Assembly: GCF_003026495.1 (NCBI RefSeq)
Contig: NZ_PYMA01000002.1
Coordinates: forward strand, 372,001 to 436,000
DNA from: Photobacterium sanctipauli
Lineage (GTDB): Bacteria > Pseudomonadota > Gammaproteobacteria > Enterobacterales > Vibrionaceae
Reading direction: 5' to 3'
Length of the DNA: 64,000 nt
The notes beneath the pieces were generated by a model, which made no database searches, was not told the DNA's origin, and saw only the letters and a list, made by a program, of their open reading frames with translations. The position numbers and the translations under genes are program-made. The first letter of the stretch is position 1; each line of letters begins with the position of its first letter. Of this stretch, positions 1 to 8,199 are shown piece by piece.

Positions 1-1006
1 GGTCGTTCGACTTTTTCATGTCATCCACATTATGGGAAGACACACCCAGCTCTTCGGCATGAACCATGGTGTTGTGGGTCCATTTCACAATGTTGAACCA
101 CTGGTCGTCACCTTGGCGGACAACTGGTCCTAGCGGCTCTTTAGAAATAATCTCTGGTAAAACGACAGCTAACGATGGGTCTTGTAGATTTAGGCGCAAA
201 GCATATAGGCCGGATTGGTCTGTGGTGAGTGCATCACAACGGCCAGCTTCAAACCCTTTAACGGTTTGAGCAGCGGTATCGAAGACGACTGGGTTATATT
301 CCATTTCGCGATAGCGGAAGTAGTCAGCCAAGTTCAACTCGGTGGTGGTACCTGACTGAACACAGATGTCTGCGCCATCGAGCTGGGTGGCGCTCTCGAC
401 TTCTTTCGCCAACTCTTTGTTGATCATAAAGCCTTGGCCGTCGTAGTAGTTAACACCTGCAAAGTTAATGCCTAGCGCAGTATCACGGTGTAGCGTCCAA
501 GTGGTGTTACGCGAGAGAACATCAATTTCACCGGATTGCAGCGCGGTAAAGCGTTCCTTGGCGGTGAGTGGAATGTATTTCACTTTGGTTTTATCACCCA
601 GTGTTGCCGCTGCAACAGCCTGGCAGAATTCGACATCAAGCCCTTCCCATTCGCCTTTCTCGTTCGGGTTCGAGAAACCAGGTAAGCCGGTACTTACACC
701 ACATTGGACGTAACCTTGGTTTTTGACTTTATCGAGTGTGGCTGAGGTGGAGGAGGAGCTGGTGGATGGTTTGTCAGCGAGTTGTTTTTCTAGTGAGGCG
801 ATTTTGTCTTCTAATGCTTTTACATCACTTGAAGCTTCGGTTGTTACGGTACTACCTGCGCTGGCGAGTTGTTGTTCCAATGATTCGATTTTTGTTTGTA
901 GTGATTGGATCATTTCTTTGTCTTGGCTGCTGCCGGAATCACCACAGCCAGATATTGCAAGAACAAGAGATGAAACAGCGAGAGAGTATGTTATGGGTTT
1001 GCTCAT
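1..1006 (-). CDS. Amino-acid ABC transporter substrate-binding lipoprotein (AapJ-like), 3' end outside window
   Basis: The minus-strand frame opens with ATG at 1004-1006 and runs off the left edge, so about 335 residues are seen and the C-terminus is missing. Residues 1-21 form a lipoprotein signal ending in the lipobox LAISGC. Residues about 28-80 are a low-complexity heptad-like segment (IESLEQQLAS, IASLEKQLAD) followed by a Ser/Thr stretch. From about residue 88 the sequence is a family-3 solute-binding domain: GYVQCGVSTGLPGF, EGLDVEFCQAVAAA and the ligand-domain motif DVLSRNTTWTLHRD are typical of the general L-amino-acid binding protein AapJ/BztA. The product should be anchored to the membrane and deliver amino acids to an AapQMP-type permease, which would lie to the left. 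The coiled-coil spacer and the lipid anchor are unusual for this family. Family assignment is firm; substrate is inferred. Confidence 0.85.
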   Translation of the reverse strand, partial: MSKPITYSLAVSSLVLAISGCGDSGSSQDKEMIQSLQTKIESLEQQLASAGSTVTTEASSDVKALEDKIASLEKQLADKPSTSSSSTSATLDKVKNQGYVQCGVSTGLPGFSNPNEKGEWEGLDVEFCQAVAAATLGDKTKVKYIPLTAKERFTALQSGEIDVLSRNTTWTLHRDTALGINFAGVNYYDGQGFMINKELAKEVESATQLDGADICVQSGTTTELNLADYFRYREMEYNPVVFDTAAQTVKGFEAGRCDALTTDQSGLYALRLNLQDPSLAVVLPEIISKEPLGPVVRQGDDQWFNIVKWTHNTMVHAEELGVSSHNVDDMKKSND

Positions 1007-1169
1007 AGCTACGTCCTGTCGTTCTTAATTCAAAGAGGAAAACCCCAAAATGGGTACAAACCAAATGGCGCATTAATATTTTGGTTTGATAAAAGTATAG
1101 AAACACTTTGAAATACTTCTAGTTAACAGTTTTGCAACTTGGTTTTGGTGAGGCGTTGTCAGGATAGAT

Positions 1170-1192
1170 AAATGGCACGGGAAGTGCCATTT
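1170..1192 (-). terminator. Hairpin after the SPOR-domain gene
   Basis: A 9-bp perfect stem AAATGGCAC/GTGCCATTT with a 5-nt loop lies 43 bp downstream of the minus-strand stop at 1235. Only a short T-rich tail (TTTATCT) follows, so it is a weak intrinsic terminator at best. Confidence 0.4.
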
Positions 1193-1234
1193 TATGGGAA
1201 TAAAGTGTTTGGAAAGCCGTATTTGCTGGGGGAA

Positions 1235-2170
1235 TTAACTCGCTTCAGTGACACAAGTGGTATAGAGCAACGCGCGTGGGCGGTACTCATCATAATGGCC
1301 ATTGCGAAGGTTCAGTGTCTTGATCTCGCCGGTGTAACTATTGATGGTGTCAGACCAATAACTGTTTGAAACAGGCCAATGATTACGAAGCAGGAAGCGT
1401 TGGCCGTATGTTTGAAGATGTTTGAGTTCATCATAGGTTGGTAGGCGTAGGCCAAATCGTTGGCACCATTGGCCTGCGTTCTGGATGCTGACTCGTGACC
1501 AGTATTGGTTATGCTCTTTCACAAATGCGGGAGGCATGTCTTTTGACGATTGAATATTCTTCGGCTGATAATACTTAATGTTGTCAAAGGTGAATGAGTA
1601 AATCGCTGAGTCCAACACTGTACGATTTTCGATAAGTGTCTCTTTGGGTGGCTCTGCGTTAGCACGTTGGCTTGGCTTCGTTTGAGCCTGTTCATTCTCA
1701 ACAGCAGCAAGTATTGGCTGCAAAGTTTTACCGGCACTGGAGATCGCGATCGGCTGTTTGGTTTGACGTATAAATGTTTTTTCGATCTTGGCTGCTGCAA
1801 GTTTTACTTTTGCGTCTTTTGCTTGTTCAACCGAATCAAAAGGGCCAATCAAGCAACGATAACTTTTGCCGTCATGAATAAGGTAACTGGCTGAAGGGAA
1901 AGCCTGAGTGACGATGTTAGAAAACTTTCTGGCCGGAATGGCTTGGCTGTAGTTACACTGCAGCCAAAAGTGACTCTGATGTGGCTGGGGGTCACGTCCC
2001 CATAAGCCTGTGCCTGTGTCACATTGGCTGTTTAGCCGTTGCCAGCCAGAAGGGAGTGACGATGCAGTACAGCCAGTTACATTGGTTTGCGGTTCAGCTG
2101 CAATCGAAGGGGAAGCAGAAGCCATTAGCAACACAGTGCATACAGCAGTGGCGTTCAACTTATTCAACAT
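1235..2170 (-). CDS. Exported SPOR-domain protein with Lcl/DUF1566-like C-terminus
   Basis: 311 residues. A Sec signal peptide (residues 1-24, ending ASPSIAA) precedes a region with several cysteines, then a SPOR-like repeat around residues 70-140 (QAFPSASYLIHDGKSYRCLIG, then FDSVEQAKDAKVKL), the type of fold that binds denuded peptidoglycan at division sites. The C-terminal 120 residues (GLRLPTYDELKHLQ, SYWSDT, YRPRALLYTTCV) resemble the C-lectin-like Lcl/DUF1566 fold. I infer a periplasmic or envelope protein. It stands alone, between the lipoprotein gene and a tRNA pair. SPOR is the firmer half; the C-terminal assignment rests on the LRLPT/YWS pattern only. Confidence 0.7.
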   Translation of the reverse strand: MLNKLNATAVCTVLLMASASPSIAAEPQTNVTGCTASSLPSGWQRLNSQCDTGTGLWGRDPQPHQSHFWLQCNYSQAIPARKFSNIVTQAFPSASYLIHDGKSYRCLIGPFDSVEQAKDAKVKLAAAKIEKTFIRQTKQPIAISSAGKTLQPILAAVENEQAQTKPSQRANAEPPKETLIENRTVLDSAIYSFTFDNIKYYQPKNIQSSKDMPPAFVKEHNQYWSRVSIQNAGQWCQRFGLRLPTYDELKHLQTYGQRFLLRNHWPVSNSYWSDTINSYTGEIKTLNLRNGHYDEYRPRALLYTTCVTEAS

Positions 2171-2437
2171 TTATTCAGATACTCAATAGGCCGTAACTTC
2201 GTTATAAGAACATAAAAATGCCAATAATGTTCATTGTTAAAGTTGACTTGAATCACAAAAACGTAAACGTATTGGTTTTGCTTTTTATACTGAACACTTT
2301 TGTTTATAAAACAACATCATAGATGTCAAACCTGAATGGTAGCTAGTCGCTTTGGTATAATTTTGTTCTGTTGGTGTTTATTTGACAAAAAAGTCTTTAC
2401 AGGGAAAAGTGAAGGCCGTATCATGCATCGCACTTAC

Positions 2438-2528
2438 GGAGAGATGGCTGAGTGGTTGAAAGCACCGGTCTTGAAAACCGGCATACGTTTGTAGCGTATC
2501 TAGGGTTCAAATCCCTATCTCTCCGCCA
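2438..2528 (+). tRNA. tRNA-Ser(UGA)
   Basis: 91 nt with encoded CCA. The acceptor stem GGAGAGA pairs with TCTCTCC, followed by G and CCA. The anticodon loop CTTGAAA between CCGGT and ACCGG gives anticodon TGA. A long variable arm (around CATACGTTTGTAGCGTATC) identifies a class-II serine tRNA, and the T-loop GGTTCAAATCC is intact. A tRNA-Asp follows after 42 bp and is probably co-transcribed. Confidence 0.97.
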
Positions 2529-2570
2529 CATTCTACAAGTTGGGTTAGTTACCGAGCTTGGCAAAGAATT

Positions 2571-2647
2571 GGAGCGGTAGTTCAGTTGGTTAGAATACCG
2601 GCCTGTCACGCCGGGGGTCGCGGGTTCGAGTCCCGTCCGCTCCGCCA
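2571..2647 (+). tRNA. tRNA-Asp(GUC)
   Basis: 77 nt with encoded CCA. The acceptor stem GGAGCGG pairs with CCGCTCC. The anticodon loop CTGTCAC gives GTC, flanked by CCGGC/GCCGG stem sequence. The T-loop GGGTTCGAGTCCC is canonical. Its last seven bases and 23 bp of 3' flank are repeated perfectly at 2768-2797. Confidence 0.97.
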
Positions 2648-2655
2648 CTACAACG

Positions 2656-2685
2656 AAGCCTCGTCAGAAATGACGGGGCTTTTTT
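2656..2685 (+). terminator. Intrinsic terminator of the tRNA-Ser/tRNA-Asp unit
   Basis: Stem AGCCTCGTCA/TGACGGGGCT (one G.T wobble) with a GAAA loop is followed by a T6 run at 2680-2685. It lies 9 bp after tRNA-Asp. Confidence 0.85.
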
Positions 2686-2767
2686 GTCTTTATTAAATTT
2701 GATGTTCGCCCTTCGGTCGAATGAGTCCCGCTCGTGCGCGAGTCCGATGGAGCGCCAGCCCGGCCGT

Positions 2768-2826
2768 TCCGCCACTACAACGAAGCCTCGTCAGAAAGAC
2801 CGGGACGCGTAGTTGGGGCTTTTTTG
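2768..2826 (+). repeat. Decayed second copy of the tRNA-Asp 3' end and terminator
   Basis: Positions 2768-2797 repeat 2641-2670 exactly (30 bp): the last seven bases of tRNA-Asp, its CCA and the first half of the terminator. The second terminator is corrupted by an insertion (GACCGGGACGCGTAGTT) but still ends GGGGCTTTTTTGT. A further short match (AAATTTGATGTT) follows both copies, at 2695-2706 and near 2833, so the repeating unit is about 127-138 bp. The part that should hold the rest of the second tRNA (about 2700-2767) is GC-rich but no longer folds as a tRNA. I read it as a tandem tRNA-Asp copy lost by recombination or mutation. Confidence 0.6.
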
Positions 2827-2943
2827 TATGCGTGAAATTTGATGTTAAGTTGTTCTTAACCTTATGTCTATGATGATTAAATTTAACTTATCATCGGGTT
2901 GGGTTATCTTCTCTGCCACACAGTTCGCGATAGAGAGGAGCGT

Positions 2944-3921
2944 ATGACGGGTAAACATATTTCATACGCAGTACAAAATGTAGAAGGTTTGTCTTACAGC
3001 CCCGGCGGGGTGTCTAAGGTCGCTCTGGTTACTGAGGGCGGGGGACAGAGAGGCATTTTTACAGCTGGCGTATTAGATGCCTTTCTCGAGCATGGTTTTA
3101 ATCCATTTTCATTATTGATTGGTACTTCTTCCGGTGCATTGAATCTTGCCTCGTTCATTTGTGGGCAGCATCATCATGCTTATCGGGTGATTACAGAGGC
3201 GACAACAACAGCCAAGTTTTTTGATATTTACCGGTATCTTTCTCGGCGCGGAGGCTTGGATTTAGATTGGCTGATAGAACAGACTAAAACCGAGCTATTG
3301 CTGGATTGGCAACGAGGTTGCCAAAATATGCGTCACCGAACAGTGTTGGCCACGGCAAGTAACATGGCTTTTCATCAAGCATCTTATTTTGATCTTGCCA
3401 GTGACGATAGAACACTGTCGCTAAAGGCCTCTTGCTCTATTCCTGGGCTTAGCCATCAGCACGTAGTCGCCAACGAGGAACAATGGGTTGATGGTGGACT
3501 ATGTGCGCCAATTCCAGTGCAGGAAGCTTATAACCGAGGCTATCGGCATATTGTTGTGGTGCGTACCGTGCCGATTGAGCAGCGTTTTGATCATTGTTGG
3601 ATGACCAATATTCAACGTATGCTGGGTAAAACTAAGGCTGCCAGCATGATAGCCCTGTTGCTAGAGCACGAGAAAAATTACCGACAGACGCAAGAATTTC
3701 TGAACAACCCACCTGATGACGCCACGATTTATGAGATACACCCTCGTAAGCCCTTGTCTTCCAAACTGATTGGTAGCGATATTGAAGCATTGGATACTGA
3801 CTACCAAAAAGGGCATCGATCGGGGCGCTATTTTTTGAATACGATTGGGCGGCATTTGAATAATGAGTGTGTACAGGACTCAAATCAATATCAGCCTTAT
3901 GCGCAGGGGGGAGGGGAATGA
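2944..3921 (+). CDS. Patatin-like phospholipase (YjjU-like)
   Basis: 325 residues from the ATG at 2944, chosen because AGAGGAG lies just upstream; an in-frame ATG at 2899 lacks such a site. The patatin fold is marked by the oxyanion loop GGGQRG (residues 32-37), nucleophile Ser62 in GTSSG and the catalytic Asp in WVDGGL. The family hydrolyses acyl esters of phospholipids in the cytoplasm or at the inner membrane. The stop overlaps the start of the next gene (ATGA at 3918-3921), so this gene and the lysophospholipase-like gene are translationally coupled. It resembles E. coli YjjU; physiological substrate unknown. Confidence 0.85.
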   Translation: MTGKHISYAVQNVEGLSYSPGGVSKVALVTEGGGQRGIFTAGVLDAFLEHGFNPFSLLIGTSSGALNLASFICGQHHHAYRVITEATTTAKFFDIYRYLSRRGGLDLDWLIEQTKTELLLDWQRGCQNMRHRTVLATASNMAFHQASYFDLASDDRTLSLKASCSIPGLSHQHVVANEEQWVDGGLCAPIPVQEAYNRGYRHIVVVRTVPIEQRFDHCWMTNIQRMLGKTKAASMIALLLEHEKNYRQTQEFLNNPPDDATIYEIHPRKPLSSKLIGSDIEALDTDYQKGHRSGRYFLNTIGRHLNNECVQDSNQYQPYAQGGGE

Positions 3922-4892
3922 AGTCGGTAATAAGTGCTACTTTTCATACCCAAGAGGCAAATTTCCCCCAATTGATCACTGGGGCAATTCACCATATGTG
4001 GTTACAGCGCAACCAAGGGGTGTTTGCTGGAGCAGAAGGTGTGCCCATCCGATGGATCAGTGTGACTGATGCTGGGAATCAAGCCTGTGTGGTGTTAGTT
4101 AATGGGCGCAATGAATCGTTCTGGAAGTACCAAGAGCTGATTTATGAATTGAGTCATCAAGGTTTTGATGTTTATGCATTTGATCATCGAGGGCAGGGGG
4201 CTTCGGGACGCTTAACGTCTGATCCTGAGTTAGGGCATATTGGAAATTTTGATAACTATATACTCGATCTCAACACTTTCATTAGCGATGTCGTAAAACC
4301 TGAGCGTTATCCTCGGCGCTACCTTATGGCCCATTCTATGGGAGGTGCGGTTACTACCCTGTATCTTGCGCGATTTACCCCCAGCTTCCATGCTGTTGTC
4401 CTAAACGCGCCGATGTTTGGTATCCAACTGCCCATGCCATTGAAGCGGATGGCGGTATCAATGACAAAATTGATCGATCGTTATCAAACTAAACCCACCT
4501 ACGCCTTTGGTCAGCACCCATATAGTGAAGAACCATTCGAAGCTAATGAGGTATCGCAGAGCACGGTTCGATTTTCTTGGTCTAAGCGGCTGTATAACGA
4601 GTATCCTGAACTTCGACTGGGCGGCCCAAGCTCTCGCTGGGTATGGCAAGCGTTGAAGGCGGGTAACCAGTGCTTAAGCAATGCTGCCCGGGTTAAAGTA
4701 CCAGTACTGTTGCTACAGGCAGGGTGCGACTCATTGGTTGATAATCGCGCCCAATACCGCTTTGCTAGAAAGCTTGAGGGTTGTGAAATGAGGGTGATAG
4801 CAGATGCACGCCATGAACTGCTGATGGAAAAGGATGAATTTCGCAATCAAGTGCTCAATGAGACCATGGCATTTTTTCAGCGACATACCTAA
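3918..4892 (+). CDS. pldB: Alpha/beta hydrolase, lysophospholipase L2 (PldB-like)
   Basis: 324 residues from the ATG at 3918, which overlaps the previous stop (ATGA) and follows GGGGGAGGGG; a longer frame from 3867 lies inside the upstream gene. The core is an alpha/beta hydrolase: VYAFDHRGQGASGR, then the nucleophile elbow AHSMGGA, with C-terminal acid and base in CDSLVDNR and DARHELLME. These are typical of monoglyceride lipase/lysophospholipase L2. Coupling with a patatin-type phospholipase suggests stepwise deacylation: the patatin makes lysophospholipid and this enzyme removes the second chain. That pathway role is inference. Confidence 0.85.
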   Translation: MKSVISATFHTQEANFPQLITGAIHHMWLQRNQGVFAGAEGVPIRWISVTDAGNQACVVLVNGRNESFWKYQELIYELSHQGFDVYAFDHRGQGASGRLTSDPELGHIGNFDNYILDLNTFISDVVKPERYPRRYLMAHSMGGAVTTLYLARFTPSFHAVVLNAPMFGIQLPMPLKRMAVSMTKLIDRYQTKPTYAFGQHPYSEEPFEANEVSQSTVRFSWSKRLYNEYPELRLGGPSSRWVWQALKAGNQCLSNAARVKVPVLLLQAGCDSLVDNRAQYRFARKLEGCEMRVIADARHELLMEKDEFRNQVLNETMAFFQRHT

Positions 4893-4964
4893 ACCTGAAG
4901 GCATACCAGAATCAAAGGTCAATTCGAATTGGCTGTCGGCCGTTGTTTTACTTTACGCACCCCA

Positions 4965-4997
4965 TAAACAAAAGCCCCAGCATAACGGCAGGGGCTT
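4965..4997 (-). terminator. Intrinsic terminator of the MFS gene
   Basis: Stem AAGCCCC/GGGGCTT is followed on the minus strand by TTTTGTTTAT. It sits between the convergent pldB-like and MFS genes and probably ends the latter, 26 bp after its stop. Confidence 0.75.
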
Positions 4998-5022
4998 GAA
5001 TGTCGTAAGCGCGCGTCGAGAA

Positions 5023-6246
5023 TTAAGCGTGAGCTAGTTTCTTCTCTAGTGCTTCTGCATCAACCGGCTTAGTGATAAGTGAAAGTGCTACGTTAAGCCC
5101 CATCATTACCGCACAGATTGTGTATGCAAGGGTGTAGTTACCTGATGCGCCCATTGCGATAGCTGTGATGGCTGAGCCGATGAAACCACTCACACCCCAA
5201 GCCGTGTATAGCACACCGAAGTTTGCACCGTAGTTTTTCAGGCCGTAGAACTCGGCAGTTAGCGTTGGGAATACTGCTAGAAGCGTACCATAGCCAACAC
5301 CCGCCAGAGCAGCACCAACCATTAGCGTGAAGCTAGAGTCGAAGCTTGCAAATAGCGCCATGTTGATACCTTGCATGATGAATGCAATGGTTAGGGTGCG
5401 TAGTCCGCCGATTTTGTCAGCCAGGATACCTGCAGCAACACGACCACCAGAGTTAAAGATAGACAGAACAACAACCAAGAAAGCAGCTTCTGTGATGTTT
5501 GCTTGCTGTGCAGCAATTAGGGTGATGTTACCAATCACCATCAGGCCCGCAGATGATGCAAGTGCAAACATTACCCATAGAGAGTAGAACTGAGGTGTTT
5601 TCAACATTGCACGCCATTGGATATCTACTGGCTTAGCTGCTTTTGCTTTGTAGTTAGCAGGTGTTTGTGGCTGGTAACCCTCAGGTGGGTTAGTGATCGT
5701 GCTTGCTAGTGGAACAGCAATAAGCAGGATAGCAACACCTAGGATCATGAAGCTCATGCTGATACCGAAAGATTCGATTAGCATCGACGTCAGCGGTGCA
5801 AGGTATACCGCAGCCAAGCCGAAGCCTGCTGCAATCAGACCATTAACCAAGCCTTTTTTCGATGGGTGGAACCATTTCATTGCTGAAGGCGCCAAACATG
5901 CATAGCCGAAACCGATACCAGCACCCGTCATTAGGCCGAAAGTGATAAGCAGCAGCAGAGGGGTGGTTGCAAAGCTTGAGATGATCATGCCCGAACCAAC
6001 AAGCACAGTACCCAAGATAAGAATTTTACGTGGACCCATACGGTCCTGAAGTACGCCAGCAACCAGTAGAGAAAGAGCAAAAGTGATTACGGCAACTGAG
6101 TAAGGCATTGATGCATCTGCATCAGACCAACCCATATCAAGAACTAGCGCTTGCTTGAAAACACTCCAAGCATACAAGATGCCCATACATAGGTTGATAC
6201 AGAAGCCTGCAAGCAGGATCTGTTTAGCTTTATCGAATTTAGTCAT
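5023..6246 (-). CDS. OFA-family MFS transporter (oxalate/formate or monocarboxylate type, YhjX-like)
   Basis: 407 residues from ATG 6246 (MTKFDKAKQILL); a GTG 15 bp upstream (6261) gives an alternative start but has no Shine-Dalgarno, whereas GAG lies 6 nt before the ATG. Twelve hydrophobic segments are visible. MGILYAWSVFKQAL in helix 1 and GVLQDRMGPRKILILG between helices 2 and 3 are the signatures of the OFA group, which includes oxalate/formate exchangers and E. coli YhjX, a pyruvate-responsive carrier. It stands alone. Transport of a small monocarboxylate or dicarboxylate is inferred; the exact substrate cannot be read from sequence. Confidence 0.85.
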   Translation of the reverse strand: MTKFDKAKQILLAGFCINLCMGILYAWSVFKQALVLDMGWSDADASMPYSVAVITFALSLLVAGVLQDRMGPRKILILGTVLVGSGMIISSFATTPLLLLITFGLMTGAGIGFGYACLAPSAMKWFHPSKKGLVNGLIAAGFGLAAVYLAPLTSMLIESFGISMSFMILGVAILLIAVPLASTITNPPEGYQPQTPANYKAKAAKPVDIQWRAMLKTPQFYSLWVMFALASSAGLMVIGNITLIAAQQANITEAAFLVVVLSIFNSGGRVAAGILADKIGGLRTLTIAFIMQGINMALFASFDSSFTLMVGAALAGVGYGTLLAVFPTLTAEFYGLKNYGANFGVLYTAWGVSGFIGSAITAIAMGASGNYTLAYTICAVMMGLNVALSLITKPVDAEALEKKLAHA

Positions 6247-6580
6247 TGTTGTCTCAGTCACTAAAGGTGTGCAGTTTCAAGTGGTTACTGCAGAGCTTAA
6301 AAAATTTTTGTCTTTATCAACAAAAATTGCATTGTTGCTAAAGGTGCGCGGATTCTATCAATATTTTTTTAATAAGGAATGGTTAGAAACACTCTGTTAC
6401 AAATGTTTCTGTTGCTTCTAATCTAATTCATAAGTTGAAATGTTGATAAGTTTATTATTATCAAGTGTTTAGTATGGATGTTTGGGTGGTGTAAGAGATA
6501 TTGTAATATTGTTAATAGCGGCACACTCCACTGCAAAAATGCAGTGGAGTGAAATGCAATAAAGACTGACGTTTCAGGGA
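6247..6580. other. Intergenic region with one perfect hairpin
   Basis: This 334-bp AT-rich stretch holds the promoter side of the minus-strand MFS gene at its left end. At 6524-6551 there is an 11-bp perfect inverted repeat CACTCCACTGC/GCAGTGGAGTG with a 6-nt loop, 30 bp downstream of the DUF465 gene, probably its terminator although no clear T-run follows. Nothing else was recognised. Confidence 0.5.
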
Positions 6581-6817
6581 TCAGTTAGAGAGTATGCTGT
6601 AGAGTTTGTCTTTAAGCTGAAGGCGTTCGAGTTTTAACTGGTTGAAGTGGTGGTCGTCGGTGGGGATATTGCTGACTTCTAAGCCTCTGATTTTATGGTC
6701 TAGTTGGTGGTACCTGTCAGACATTTGCTTAAAGTTTTCATCTGACTGTTTAAGCTCTCTGATCTTACCGTGCATTTCAGGGTACTCAAGGAAGAGTGCG
6801 TGATTTTCACCTAACAT
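6581..6817 (-). CDS. YdcH-family (DUF465) small coiled-coil protein
   Basis: 78 residues. Two consecutive ATGs occur (6818-6820 and 6815-6817); the second has better spacing (7 nt) from the GGAG site at 6825-6828. The sequence MLGENHALFLEYPE followed by two charged helices (IRELKQSDENFKQM, HFNQLKLERLQLKDKLY) is characteristic of DUF465/YdcH, small cytoplasmic helical-hairpin proteins of unknown function. It is flanked by terminator-like hairpins on both sides, so it is monocistronic. Confidence 0.85.
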   Translation of the reverse strand: MLGENHALFLEYPEMHGKIRELKQSDENFKQMSDRYHQLDHKIRGLEVSNIPTDDHHFNQLKLERLQLKDKLYSILSN

Positions 6818-6917
6818 CATATTACTCCGTATAGTTTATCGTTACGGGGGTGAACAAATCGTTGCCGGGCAATTACCCAAGTCATTTTATATTTAATAAT
6901 AGCTGGGATGCCAAAAA

Positions 6918-6952
6918 CAGAAAAGGCTAGGGGTTTTCCCTAGCCTTTTCTG
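6918..6952. terminator. Strong hairpin terminator downstream of gltS
   Basis: A 15-bp perfect stem CAGAAAAGGCTAGGG/CCCTAGCCTTTTCTG with a 5-nt loop. The A/T-rich arms make a bidirectional intrinsic terminator. It lies 24 bp beyond the gltS stop. Confidence 0.85.
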
Positions 6953-6975
6953 TTGTGTGTTGCGTTACAGCGGTT

Positions 6976-8199
6976 TTATTGGATAAAACTGATGTAAGTC
7001 TGCAGCACAACCAAGTTGGCAATATCGATAAAGAATGCACCAACGATTGGCACTACCATGAAAGCTTGCGGTGATGGACCATTGCGTGACACCAGCGAGC
7101 CCATGTTCATGACTGCCGTTGGGGTTGCCCCCATACCAAAGCCACAGTGGCCGCCTGCAATAATGGCAGCATCGTAGGTTTTACCCATAAGGCGGAACGT
7201 CACGAAGTAAGCAAATGCGGCGAGCGTCACTGTTTGCACCGACAAGATCAGGAGCATTGGCAATGCCAGCTCAAGCAGCTCCCACAGTTTCAGGCTCATT
7301 AATGCCATGGCTAGGAATAGTGAGAGTGAGATCGTACCTAGGGCATCCACTGTCTCTTTATTGATCTTGTAGATCTTGCTGGTTTCACAGATGTTGGTAA
7401 TGAATACGCCGATGAAGAGGGCATAAACAAAATCTGGGATACGAAGCCAGTTAATACCAAGGCCATCGATCAGTACTTTCACATAGGAAGCGCCAGCTAC
7501 ACACAGAAGCAGAATAAACAGAACTTCGATGGTGTTTTTCGAGGTAATGCGATCTTCTTCATGATCGCTGTATGTGATCAGGTCAGGGTGTTCAATGTGG
7601 TGCTTTTCACCCGTGCCAAACTCAGACTTAAGGCTGAACTTGTTGATCAGGCGCTGGGCAACTGGACCACCGATGATGCCACCCATCACCAGGCCGAATG
7701 TTGCTGAGGCCAAAGCCAGCTCTAGCGTTTGCAAGCCATACATGTCAGCAAAGGTTTGAGACCAAGCGGCACCGGTACCGTGGCCACCGGAGAGCGTAAT
7801 TGAGCCCACCATAAGGCCAAGTAGCGGATCAAGGCCCAGTAACGTGCTTAGGCTTACACCTACGGCATTTTGAATAATGATATAGAGTGTCGCGATAGCT
7901 AAGAATAGAAATACGCGTGAGCCGCCTTTAGCGAGCAATTTGAAGCTGGCAGCAAGGCCCACAGTGGCAAAGAACATCTGCATCAATGTGTCTTTAAGGC
8001 TTAGCTTAAACTCGATATCGAAACCTTGCTTGTGCAGAACGGCAATGATTGCCGCGACAATTAACCCGCCAACAATAGGCTCAGGGATATTGTACTTTCG
8101 CAATACCTTAACTTTGCTATTAATGAAGTAGCCAAGAAAAAGCACAATAATCGCAATTAGAAACGATTCTAGTTCGTTTACTTGAATTAGTGTGTTCAT
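6976..8199 (-). CDS. gltS: Sodium/glutamate symporter GltS
   Basis: 407 residues, close to the roughly 400 of E. coli GltS, with about ten hydrophobic helices in two inverted halves. Each half has a conserved loop: GGLIVAAIIAVLH and SGGHGTGAAWSQTFADMYG in the first, GGHCGFGMGATPTAVMNMG in the second. These Gly-rich hairpins are the ESS-family signature for Na+-coupled glutamate uptake. It stands alone, with a strong terminator downstream and a 610-bp AT-rich region upstream. Confidence 0.95.
   Translation of the reverse strand: MNTLIQVNELESFLIAIIVLFLGYFINSKVKVLRKYNIPEPIVGGLIVAAIIAVLHKQGFDIEFKLSLKDTLMQMFFATVGLAASFKLLAKGGSRVFLFLAIATLYIIIQNAVGVSLSTLLGLDPLLGLMVGSITLSGGHGTGAAWSQTFADMYGLQTLELALASATFGLVMGGIIGGPVAQRLINKFSLKSEFGTGEKHHIEHPDLITYSDHEEDRITSKNTIEVLFILLLCVAGASYVKVLIDGLGINWLRIPDFVYALFIGVFITNICETSKIYKINKETVDALGTISLSLFLAMALMSLKLWELLELALPMLLILSVQTVTLAAFAYFVTFRLMGKTYDAAIIAGGHCGFGMGATPTAVMNMGSLVSRNGPSPQAFMVVPIVGAFFIDIANLVVLQTYISFIQ

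Noticed and set aside
2641..2826. tRNA-Asp 3' repeat considered as flanks of an integrated island
   Set aside because: Only about 100 bp separates the copies and no integrase or cargo lies between; at most it is a scar.
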